Positions 1 through 5,605 of a stretch of DNA of 5,785 nucleotides are shown in pieces (the stretch's first letter is position 1; every line of letters begins with the position of its first letter). The translations under genes and the position numbers were made by a program. Source of the DNA: Vicinamibacteria bacterium. GTDB taxonomy: Bacteria > Acidobacteriota > Vicinamibacteria > Fen-336 > JAGNNV01. The DNA lies in NCBI GenBank assembly GCA_016650185.1, contig JAENWE010000445.1:1-5785 (forward strand), read 5' to 3'. The notes below the pieces were generated by a model. That model saw nothing but the letters and a program-made list of their open reading frames with translations, was not told the DNA's origin and ran no database searches.

Positions 1-6
1 GAGCGA

Positions 7-471
7 TCACGGGCGTTCTTCTCCAGCCCTCACCAGCGTGTCCCGATAGAGATCTGGATGGAGATGAAAGCCGAGAGCCAGAAGATCATCCAGAGGTCCA
101 CGCACGGCGGGGATGAGGCCCTTCTGCTTCGCGGCCAGGAGCAACCCCGTAGTCCCGATGATGGACAAACCAAGTGATGTAGCCAGGCGTCGCGCCTGGA
201 GATCGTCCACAATGAGCCGAGACGCGTGCACTTCGAGGGCAAGGCTAATGGCTTCGCTCTCGCCGAGATCTGCATCTGCGTCAATGATGGCGGCCGGAAT
301 CTCGTGCTGCAACGGCCGGATCTCAATCCAGGACTCAAGGTTGACGCTCATCGCTTCTTGCGCGACCGCGGGCGGGATGAGAATCACCCCGAAGAGAGCC
401 GGGAGGATGCGCATCAACGAGATCTGATGCAGGGCGACCAGCGGTGAAGTGTCCGCGACTACAGCAGTCAC
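7..471 (-). CDS. DUF3368 family PIN-like toxin (VapC-like), second gene of a toxin-antitoxin pair
   Basis: A 154-residue protein that looks like a DUF3368 member, a compact PIN-domain-like family usually paired with UPF0175 antitoxins and presumed to act as an RNase toxin. Seen in the sequence: an N-terminal strand ending in VVADTSPLVAL (first PIN acidic residue D7), LFGVILIPPAV at 26-36, the central acidic helix GESEAISLALE at 70-80 (E71/E73), LIVDDLQARRLA at 87-97 (D89/D90) and GTTGLLLAAKQKGLI at 106-120. All parts are present and the length is normal for the family, so it appears intact. The start is GTG at 471-469, overlapping the antitoxin TGA stop (GTGA). There is no Shine-Dalgarno sequence before it, so translation probably depends on coupling to the antitoxin. 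Family assignment is firm; the RNase activity is inferred from the fold, and no substrate can be named. Confidence 0.88.
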   Translation of the reverse strand: MTAVVADTSPLVALHQISLMRILPALFGVILIPPAVAQEAMSVNLESWIEIRPLQHEIPAAIIDADADLGESEAISLALEVHASRLIVDDLQARRLATSLGLSIIGTTGLLLAAKQKGLIPAVRGPLDDLLALGFHLHPDLYRDTLVRAGEERP

Positions 472-719
472 AGTGAATTGGCGACTTTGACTTCAGCTTC
501 GAATTCCTCCGGGCTCATGTGAATAGATGGAATGCCCATCTTCCCGGTGGCCTTGATGAATTCGATACGACCCATACCGAGGAGTTTTGCGGCCTTGCCG
601 CTGGAGATGGCAGCGCGACGATAGAGATCGAGCACGATCGCTTCATGCGCGGCCTTTTCGATGGGGCCTTTCATCAGGGTGGCGAGGCTTTCGGGGATTT
701 CGATGGTGACGCTCGACAT
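468..719 (-). CDS. UPF0175 family antitoxin, first gene of the toxin-antitoxin pair
   Basis: An 83-residue protein matching the UPF0175 pattern. It has a short N-terminal strand (VTIEIPESLA, residues 4-13), a helix (about 21-36) and the signature ISSGKAAKLLGMGRIEF (38-54), which resembles a small helix-turn-helix, followed by GIPSIHMSPEEFEAEV. UPF0175 proteins are typical partners of DUF3368 toxins; the expected role is to bind and neutralise the toxin and possibly repress the operon. The ATG at 719-717 is chosen because GAGGA (731-727) sits 7 nt upstream. The same frame stays open for 45 more codons upstream to a TAG at 857-855, but contains no ATG, GTG or TTG. A TACAAT hexamer (743-738) could be a -10 box with a very short leader, but I see no convincing -35. 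The stop overlaps the toxin GTG. Confidence 0.86.
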   Translation of the reverse strand: MSSVTIEIPESLATLMKGPIEKAAHEAIVLDLYRRAAISSGKAAKLLGMGRIEFIKATGKMGIPSIHMSPEEFEAEVKVANSL

Positions 720-823
720 GGGTGTTTCCTCGAGGAGATTGTAGGCCTTTCGCCTTGTCTTTCCTTGGAGCAGCGCCCCGACGGCCTGGTTCGCATAACC
801 CTGAAGAAGGCGTATCGCGACGG

Positions 824-836
824 AACCGTAGCGGTT
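824..836. promoter_or_regulatory. perfect 5-bp-arm palindrome upstream of the toxin-antitoxin operon (candidate operator)
   Basis: The sequence AACCG-TAG-CGGTT is a perfect inverted repeat with a 3-nt spacer, about 105 bp upstream of the antitoxin start. Antitoxins of this kind often bind palindromes near their own promoter, so it could be an operator. It is short, lies rather far from the start codon, and a site this size could arise by chance. Confidence 0.22.
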
Positions 837-877
837 GAAATGGACCCACTCTCGCTACTATGCCGGACTGGCCGCTA

Positions 878-904
878 GTGTAGTGTCCAACAAATAACTA
901 GACA
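878..904 (+). repeat. left terminal inverted repeat of the IS630-family element
   Basis: Begins GTGTAGTGTCCA and continues to GACA. It matches the reverse complement of 2048-2074 except at three positions (AC versus CG after the first 12 bases, and A versus G before GACA). The flanking TA at 876-877 is the target duplication. Confidence 0.92.
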
Positions 905-927
905 TTCAGAACAGGATTTCCTATCCT
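899..927 (+). promoter_or_regulatory. putative sigma70-type promoter for the transposase, with its -35 box inside the left inverted repeat
   Basis: TAGACA (899-904, 5 of 6 to TTGACA) is followed after exactly 17 nt by TATCCT (922-927, 4 of 6 to TATAAT). The expected transcription start falls within a base or two of the ATG at 934, so the mRNA may be leaderless. That agrees with the absence of a properly spaced Shine-Dalgarno sequence: AGGA at 913-916 is 17 nt away and GGGG at 929-932 is too close. Sequence match only. Confidence 0.4.
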
Positions 928-933
928 TGGGGC

Positions 934-2046
934 ATGGGTCACGCCTGCGAACTATCACCCTCCGAACAGGAGCAGATTCAGCAGTGGGTGGCCGCCCACG
1001 GCACGCCCCAGCAGGTGGCCCTCCGGTGCCGAATCGTGTTGGCCGCCGCCGCCGGATGCTCCGATGTGACCATCGCCGAGCAGTTGTCCATTAACCGCAA
1101 GACGGCGATCTTGTGGCGCAATCGCTTTTCCGAGCAGCGACTGGACGGACTGTGGGAGGTCGCGCCGGGCCGCGGTCGCAAACCCACCTTCGATATCGAC
1201 AAGATCGCCGCGATTGTGGACGCTACCTTGCAGACCAAGCCGGAAGGAATGACGCATTGGAGCTGCCGCACGATGGCCACGGATCAGGGCGTCAGCAAAT
1301 CCACGATCAACAATATCTGGCAGGCCCACAATCTGAAGCCGCATCGAGTCAAGACCTTCAAGCTGTCGCGCGACCCGAAGTTTCTGGAAAAGATGACCGA
1401 CGTGATCGGGCTGTACTTGAACCCGCCCGAACAAGCGATCGTGTTGTGCGTGGACGAGAAGAGCCAGATTCAGGCGCTGGATCGGACGCAGCCTGGCCTG
1501 CCTATCAAGAAGGGCCGCTGTGGGACGATGACGCACGACTACAAGCGGAATGGCACGACCACGCTATTCGCCGCCCTGGAGATGCTGCAGGGAAAGGTGA
1601 TCGGCCAGTGTTATCAGCGGCATCGGCATCAGGAGTTCCTCAGATTCTTGCGCACTCTCGACAAGGAGTTTCCAGGCACGGTCCCGCTTCATCTCATCAT
1701 GGACAACTACGGGACCCACAAGCACGAGAAGGTTCGGGCGTGGCTGAATCGTCACCCTCGATTCGTGCTCCACTTCGTCCCCACCAGTTCCAGTTGGCTG
1801 AACATGGTCGAGCGCTGGTTTGGCCAACTGGATGACAAGGCGATCCGCCGCGGCGTCTTCCGCAGCGTAGAAGACTTGAAGGCTTCCATCGACGCATTCC
1901 TGATCGCCTGGAACAAAGATCCAAAACCATTTGTATGGACTGCAACCGTCGACTCAATCGTCGAAAAACTCGCTCGCTGTCGGCGGACTCTGGAGAAACT
2001 CCAGCCCGGCTGCACCAATCCCCGGACCAGAAGACGGAAGAAGTAA
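934..2046 (+). CDS. IS630 family DDE transposase
   Basis: A 370-residue transposase that cuts and joins the ends of the surrounding insertion sequence. The N-terminal third carries a helix-turn-helix (about residues 25-75; TIAEQLSINRKTAILWRNRF at 46-65) and a second winged-helix-like segment (about 85-135) that should bind the terminal repeats. The catalytic RNase-H-like domain (DDE_3 type) follows with the acidic triad visible: D174 in LCVDEKSQ, D257 in IMDNYGTHK and E293 in WLNMVERWF, with 35 residues between the last two, as expected for IS630. The C-terminus is basic (RTRRRKK). Unlike some IS630 members that need a frameshift to make the full protein, this is a single unbroken frame. The ATG at 934 lacks a good ribosome-binding site but lies just after a plausible promoter. 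Its stop is almost against the right inverted repeat. Confidence 0.95.
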   Translation: MGHACELSPSEQEQIQQWVAAHGTPQQVALRCRIVLAAAAGCSDVTIAEQLSINRKTAILWRNRFSEQRLDGLWEVAPGRGRKPTFDIDKIAAIVDATLQTKPEGMTHWSCRTMATDQGVSKSTINNIWQAHNLKPHRVKTFKLSRDPKFLEKMTDVIGLYLNPPEQAIVLCVDEKSQIQALDRTQPGLPIKKGRCGTMTHDYKRNGTTTLFAALEMLQGKVIGQCYQRHRHQEFLRFLRTLDKEFPGTVPLHLIMDNYGTHKHEKVRAWLNRHPRFVLHFVPTSSSWLNMVERWFGQLDDKAIRRGVFRSVEDLKASIDAFLIAWNKDPKPFVWTATVDSIVEKLARCRRTLEKLQPGCTNPRTRRRKK

Positions 2047-2047
2047 C

Positions 2048-2074
2048 TGTCCAGTTATTTCGTGGACACTACAC
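2048..2074 (-). repeat. right terminal inverted repeat of the IS630-family element
   Basis: Reverse complement begins GTGTAGTGTCCA, as at the left end, and starts 2 bp after the transposase stop codon (TAA 2044-2046). The flanking TA at 2075-2076 is the second copy of the target dinucleotide. The outer CTAG is shared by both sides. Confidence 0.92.
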
Positions 2075-2088
2075 TAGCTCTCTCCCGA

Positions 2089-2108
2089 GCGGTCCGCGCG
2101 CCGACCGC
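2089..2108. other. GC-rich inverted repeat downstream of cydB (weak terminator candidate)
   Basis: GCGGTC (2089-2094) and GACCGC (2103-2108) form a 6-bp stem with an 8-nt loop, about 45 bp after the cydB stop and just before the IS element. No T-run follows on the minus strand, so it is not a standard intrinsic terminator. In DNA this GC-rich it could be chance. Confidence 0.18.
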
Positions 2109-2151
2109 GATCCGAACACCTATCGTGGTCGTCGCCAGAAGTCTCCTGGAG

Positions 2152-3195
2152 TTACGGGGATGGCGGCGGCGCCATCCTCACCTTGCCGTTGAACTGGCGG
2201 AAGACCGCGACGAAGTAAGCAATCGACAGAGTCATGGCGACCGGCCACCACCACAGGGCCAGGGCCAGGCCCGCCCCGCCGACCGCGCCCCGTTGGGCGG
2301 TGAGGGAGTAGGCGGGATCGATGGTCGAGCGCAGCATCACCGGAAAGGTGCTGGCCGCGGCCGCCCCCAGCAGGCCGACGATGAAGCCCCCTCCTCCGAG
2401 CAAGGCCTGGAGTTCCTTCCCCCCGCGCTGACCCAGGACCACCGCGATCGAACCGGCGAGGGCGGTGGTCAGAGCCAGCCAGGCCAGGGGCCGATCCATC
2501 ATGCCGGTGAAGAGTTCCGGCCGGACCGAGAAGGTCTCGGCCGTGATCAGGGGCAGAAGCAAGAAGGCGGAGAACCACAGCTTGCGAGCGAGAGAAGCAC
2601 TTCGGTCATGAACCGCGCCTGCGGTCTTGAAGACCAGGTACGAAGCGCCGTGGGCGGCCACGCAGATCAGGGTGAACACCCCGGCCGACATGGTGTACCA
2701 GTCCAGGATGCCGACCTGGCCCTGGGTTTTGAAGTCGGTGAAGAAAGGCATGCTGAACTTCCCGCTGGCTCCGAGGGGAACGCCTCGAACCAGGTTTCCC
2801 AGCGCGGCCCCGAGGAGGATCGCGGTCAGGACACTCACCACCGAGAAGACCACCTCCCAGAACCTCCGCCAGAGGGGATCGTCAAGGTGGCCGCCGAGTT
2901 CCAGGGACAAGCCGCGACCCACCATGCACCACAGAAGCGTGAACACGGCCAGGTAGAAGCCGGGAAGAGCCACCGCCAACACGGTCGGAAAGGCGACGAA
3001 AAGGATGCCGCCCGAGGCGACCAGCCAGACTTCGTGCCAGGTCCAGAGAGGACCGATGGCGCTCACCACCAGGCGGCGTTCGGCCGGCGACCGAGCCACC
3101 AGAAACTGAACCACGCCCGAGCCGATGTTGGAGCCGTCCAGAACCGCATAACCGGCGAGCGTCACACTCAGGATGGCGAACCAGATCTCAACCAT
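2152..3195 (-). CDS. cydB: cytochrome bd-type oxidase subunit II (CydB), divergent subgroup
   Basis: A 347-residue multi-pass membrane protein with about eight or nine hydrophobic segments, the second subunit of a cytochrome bd-type terminal oxidase in the inner membrane. CydB carries no haem ligands itself but packs against CydA. Family landmarks are GYAVLDGSNIGSG at 15-27 (conserved D20 near the N-terminus), GPLWTWHEVWLVASGG at 48-63, GNLVRGVPL at 133-141 and a C-terminal hydrophobic pair (about 265-331). The second landmark is unusual: canonical CydB reads roughly W(D/E)GNxVWL, whereas here it is WTWHEVWL. The ATG at 3195-3193 is supported by GGAG (3206-3203) 7 nt upstream. It overlaps the cydA stop by 8 bp, so the genes are probably translationally coupled. 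I see no recognisable cydX after it and no cydDC assembly genes in the window. Confidence 0.93.
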   Translation of the reverse strand: MVEIWFAILSVTLAGYAVLDGSNIGSGVVQFLVARSPAERRLVVSAIGPLWTWHEVWLVASGGILFVAFPTVLAVALPGFYLAVFTLLWCMVGRGLSLELGGHLDDPLWRRFWEVVFSVVSVLTAILLGAALGNLVRGVPLGASGKFSMPFFTDFKTQGQVGILDWYTMSAGVFTLICVAAHGASYLVFKTAGAVHDRSASLARKLWFSAFLLLPLITAETFSVRPELFTGMMDRPLAWLALTTALAGSIAVVLGQRGGKELQALLGGGGFIVGLLGAAAASTFPVMLRSTIDPAYSLTAQRGAVGGAGLALALWWWPVAMTLSIAYFVAVFRQFNGKVRMAPPPSP

Positions 3196-4552
3196 GAATC
3201 ATCTCCGGGTAGGGTCCCGGTGGCTCATCGTGACCATTGGGAGGACCGTGAAGGACCTCGCGACCGATGAGGAAGAGGTAGAGCAGGCCCACCGCCGAGT
3301 AGAGGCCGGTGAATCCAATCAGGGTGAAGAGGGTGTCGCCCTGAGAGACCACGTCGGCATACCCGGCGCTGGTCCGGAACAAGCCGTACACCAGCCAGGG
3401 CTGCCGGCCCAGTTCGGCGGTGAGCCAGCCCGCGGTATTGGCGATGAAGGGAAAGGGAAAGGCCAGCATCAGGGCCCACAGAAGAAGAGGCGTCCGGAGC
3501 AACCTGCCGCGCCAGCGCTGCAGGTTGGCCAGCGCCATCAGGCCGATGAAGAGGGTGCCGAGCCCGGCCATCACGTGGAACGAGTAGTAGAGCAGCTCGA
3601 TGTTGGTGGGCCACTGGTCCTCGGGGAAGGCCTCCAGGCCGCGGACGTTGCTGTGGAATGTTCCGTAGGCCAGGAAACTCAGCATCCCGGGGAGTGCTAC
3701 CGCATTCTCCAGTTTGCGCATCTTCACGTTGGGCTGGCCAATGAGGTGGAGCGGGGCCATCGCTCCGCTCTCGAACCGGCCCTCCATGGCGGCGAGCGAC
3801 ACCTCCTGGTATCTGGCCACGAACTTGGCCTGAACGTCGCCGGTGGGAAATGCCACGATCACCGCCGAAATCAGACCCGCGGCAATGCCCCACTCGACAT
3901 AGACGCGGGCCTGGCCCTGGTGTTCGAGCCGGAGGGTGTAGAAGGCGCCGACCGCCGCCACCACGAAGGCTCCGGTCACCACCGCGGCCGCCTGATTGTG
4001 GGCGAACATGACCCAGGCCCAGGGATTGAGCAGGTAGCCGCCGAGATCCGCGATCACCAGGGTTCCGTTCTCAGTGATACGGTGGCCGACTGGGTGCTGC
4101 ATGAACGCGTTGGTGGTCAGGATGAAGTAGGCCGACAGCCAGCTGCCGAGCGCGACCAGAGCGGTGGCCACAAAGTGCTTCCTCGGTCCCAGGCGGCGCT
4201 CCCCCCAGACCATCGCGCCCACAAAGGCGCTCTCCATGAAAAACGCGAACATCCCTTCCATGGCCAGGGTCTGGCCGATCACTCCGCCTGCGTACTTCGA
4301 GAACTCCGACCAGTTGGTTCCGAACTGAAACTCCATGGGGATGCCGGTGACCACGCCCACCACAAAGGTGATCCCGAAGATCCGGCTCCAGAAGCGCGCG
4401 GCCTGGGCATAGGCCTCGTGGCCGGTGCGCAGGGCGCGCCATCGCCACAGGACGAGAAAGGGCGCAAGGCCCATGGTGAGTTGAGGGAAGAGGTAGTGGT
4501 AGGTGATCGTGAACGCAAACTGCAGCCGATGCCAAAAGGCCGGGTCGTCCAT
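3188..4552 (-). CDS. cydA: cytochrome bd-type oxidase subunit I (CydA), short Q-loop, with altered quinol-site residue
   Basis: A 454-residue integral membrane subunit that holds the three haems and reduces oxygen to water. Visible landmarks in E. coli-like register: H19 (high-spin haem ligand), MEFQFGTNW at 73-81, E99 and E107 of the proton path, H185 (low-spin b558 ligand; E. coli H186), M328 (other b558 ligand; E. coli M393), and E380 followed by GRQPW at 382-386 (E. coli E445 region). The length and absence of the long C-terminal Q-loop insert mark the short-Q-loop type. Two differences stand out. The quinol-loop position matching E. coli K252 is Ser (QEVSLAAMEG, 249-258) while E257 is kept. 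The position matching R391 is His (SFHVM). No CXXCH is present, so no c-type haem. The ATG at 4552-4550 has GGAG 5 nt upstream (4561-4558). It is followed directly by cydB. Identity is firm; the electron donor is uncertain. Confidence 0.95.
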   Translation of the reverse strand: MDDPAFWHRLQFAFTITYHYLFPQLTMGLAPFLVLWRWRALRTGHEAYAQAARFWSRIFGITFVVGVVTGIPMEFQFGTNWSEFSKYAGGVIGQTLAMEGMFAFFMESAFVGAMVWGERRLGPRKHFVATALVALGSWLSAYFILTTNAFMQHPVGHRITENGTLVIADLGGYLLNPWAWVMFAHNQAAAVVTGAFVVAAVGAFYTLRLEHQGQARVYVEWGIAAGLISAVIVAFPTGDVQAKFVARYQEVSLAAMEGRFESGAMAPLHLIGQPNVKMRKLENAVALPGMLSFLAYGTFHSNVRGLEAFPEDQWPTNIELLYYSFHVMAGLGTLFIGLMALANLQRWRGRLLRTPLLLWALMLAFPFPFIANTAGWLTAELGRQPWLVYGLFRTSAGYADVVSQGDTLFTLIGFTGLYSAVGLLYLFLIGREVLHGPPNGHDEPPGPYPEMIHG

Positions 4553-4608
4553 GTCGTCTCCATCCTAAGCCGCCCACCTGCCCCGCCCCTCGCCCGTAGC
4601 GCCGGAGC

Positions 4609-4626
4609 GGGCGGCCGAGCCCGCCC
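4609..4626. other. GC-rich hairpin between the barrel gene and cydA
   Basis: GGGCGG (4609-4614) and CCGCCC (4621-4626) form a 6-bp stem with a 6-nt loop in the 93-bp gap. An alternative register pairs GCGGGC with GCCCGC. It could weaken read-through from the barrel gene into cydA, but no T-run follows in either direction. I found no convincing promoter hexamers in this gap. Confidence 0.2.
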
Positions 4627-4645
4627 TGACCGCCGGTCCGAGGTC

Positions 4646-5605
4646 TTAGAGACGGAAAAGATAGGAGAACTTCACGAAGAAGCCGTCGCCCGAACGGCTG
4701 AGCTGTCGGAAGGCAAACGGGTCGTTCTCCCGAAGCGAGCTTCCGTAGCCCGCGAAGAAGACCGTGCCCGGCGTCGGCTGCCACGCGAACAGGGCGTCGA
4801 GCCGGAGGCCGTTCTGCCTGCTCCCGAGCGCGGGCTGAAAGAGACCCGAGTCGTCACGGATCAGGATGGGCGCCTCAGTCCTTGAGTCGTCCCGCAGGGA
4901 ATCCTGATAGCGCGCGTCGTATTCCGCGATCAGCCGGCCGAATATGGACCGGGAGGCCTGATATTCGAGCTTGAGCCTGGGGATCCTTCGCTGACCCACG
5001 AGCGACCCATCGGAGCGCCGCTTGTACTGCTGAAGGTTGTAAAGGGCGTTGAGGCGGAGCTTCTCCGTCGGCCTCCAGTCCACCTGCAGGGTCGCGAATA
5101 AAATATTGGCGCTCGACCACTCATCGAAGTTCTCATCCTTGCCCCACACGGCGTTGCCGGAAACGGACAGGTGCTTGTAATCGGGGGTACTGAGGCTCAG
5201 CACGTAATCGAGATTGGCCAGCGTGGGCACGCCGACGAAGGGCAGGAGCTCGCCCGGCCGAGCGCCTTGCAGCGCATAGTCGGCGTAGAAGTCGGGGTCG
5301 TAGCCGAATGACTCGATCAGCACCGAGTCTCCCACTTTCCATCCGCCGCGCAGTGTGGCGTTGTTGTTGATGTGCAGCTTCTTGTCCTGCACCCCACCCT
5401 CCCCGAAGAACCCGTCGTACTTCCACGTGCCATCCAGCACGACGTCGGCGTTCCACGCCTCGATCAGGCTGCCTTCCTTGCCGAAAAAACTCGCCCGCTG
5501 GTCGAAAGAAGCGTGCACGATGCCGGCGTCCTGGTGGATGCCGCCATCATCATGGTCGAGAACGCGCACAAGCACTATGAAGAATGGAAAGGGAAACGTT
5601 CCCAT
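4646..5605 (-). CDS. C-terminal part of an outer-membrane beta-barrel protein, DUF5916-like, N-terminally truncated
   Basis: The open frame gives 319 residues, but only from about residue 30 (near position 5518) does it read as a genuine protein. Residues 1-28 are the antisense of the CusA-like fragment and should not be trusted; the real gene is cut off here. The rest alternates polar and hydrophobic residues with many Tyr, Trp and Gly, as in beta-barrel strands. It ends DGFFVKFSYLFRL, a typical outer-membrane C-terminal strand. Segments such as FFGKEG (40-45), WNADVVLDGTWKYDGFF (51-67), LRGGWKVGDSVLIESFGYDP (85-104), KDENFDEW, RRSDGSLVG, TEAPILIRDD and PTPGTVFFAGYGSSL match my recollection of DUF5916 proteins, large outer-membrane proteins (often with a CBM9-like N-terminal domain) of unknown function. 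The domain name is recalled, not searched. The intact protein is usually several hundred residues longer. The stop is TAA at 4648-4646, 93 bp before cydA. Confidence 0.7.
   Translation of the reverse strand: MGTFPFPFFIVLVRVLDHDDGGIHQDAGIVHASFDQRASFFGKEGSLIEAWNADVVLDGTWKYDGFFGEGGVQDKKLHINNNATLRGGWKVGDSVLIESFGYDPDFYADYALQGARPGELLPFVGVPTLANLDYVLSLSTPDYKHLSVSGNAVWGKDENFDEWSSANILFATLQVDWRPTEKLRLNALYNLQQYKRRSDGSLVGQRRIPRLKLEYQASRSIFGRLIAEYDARYQDSLRDDSRTEAPILIRDDSGLFQPALGSRQNGLRLDALFAWQPTPGTVFFAGYGSSLRENDPFAFRQLSRSGDGFFVKFSYLFRL
5513..5530. other. junction between two oppositely oriented gene fragments (breakpoint or chimera)
   Basis: To the left, the minus-strand barrel protein reads sensibly up to about here. 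To the right, the plus-strand CusA-like protein starts abruptly at its TM4 motif. Both lack their N-terminal parts, so the two broken ends meet head to head. GATGCCGGC (5519-5527) nearly repeats as GATGCCGCC (5537-5545), a possible microhomology. No inverted repeats or target duplication of an insertion sequence are visible at the join. Confidence 0.6.

Larger units (their letters stand above)
878..2074 (+). mobile_element. complete IS630-family insertion sequence, 1197 bp
   Basis: A full insertion sequence with one transposase gene (934-2046) between 27-bp terminal inverted repeats (878-904 and 2048-2074, 24 of 27 matching). It is flanked by TA dinucleotides at 876-877 and 2075-2076, within C-TA-G on both sides. 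TA duplication with a preference for CTAG is a known property of IS630. Removing one TA and the element restores a plain site reading GCCG-CTAG-CTCT on the plus strand. The insertion lies in the gap between cydB and the toxin-antitoxin genes and interrupts no recognised gene. Good ends, an intact reading frame and a clean target duplication suggest a recent, possibly still active, copy. Its gene runs opposite to the neighbouring genes. Confidence 0.93.

Noticed and set aside
643..849. A 68-codon minus frame upstream of and overlapping the antitoxin
   Set aside because: Arg- and Pro-rich, out of frame with the well-supported antitoxin, and without a convincing ribosome-binding site. Mentioned only in connection with the reconstructed empty IS site.
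840..852. TGGGTCCATTTCAA-like sequence reminiscent of the end repeats of some IS21-type elements
   Set aside because: Only a single short copy, no paired end and no istA/istB-like genes, so a mobile-element remnant cannot be supported.
862..890. Outward-facing promoter from the left IS end toward the toxin-antitoxin operon (TTGGAC at 890-885, minus)
   Set aside because: No acceptable -10 box lies at 16-18 nt; the nearest AT-rich hexamer (CATAGT) is about 21 nt away.
1113..1835. A 240-codon frame inside the transposase in another plus frame, and a 193-codon minus frame at 955-1536
   Set aside because: Both overlap the transposase, which has all its catalytic residues; neither translation shows a recognisable fold.
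2062..3270. A 402-codon plus-strand open frame opposite cydB, beginning inside the IS end
   Set aside because: Same pattern: hydrophilic, repetitive composition antisense to cydB, with no sensible start or motif.
3173..4885. A 570-codon plus-strand open frame opposite cydA and the barrel gene
   Set aside because: Its translation is charged and low in complexity, rich in Glu, Gly, His, Gln and Arg, with no family resemblance. It is the antisense of well-supported membrane genes in GC-rich DNA, where stop codons are rare.
5522..5605. The N-terminal 28 residues of the barrel frame, including its ATG at 5605
   Set aside because: They are the exact antisense of the CusA-like coding sequence, so they are not a true signal peptide or start of the barrel protein.
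5593..5605. GGGAA-ACG-TTCCC inverted repeat
   Set aside because: It lies inside the conserved CusA coding segment and is most likely a by-product of the codons.
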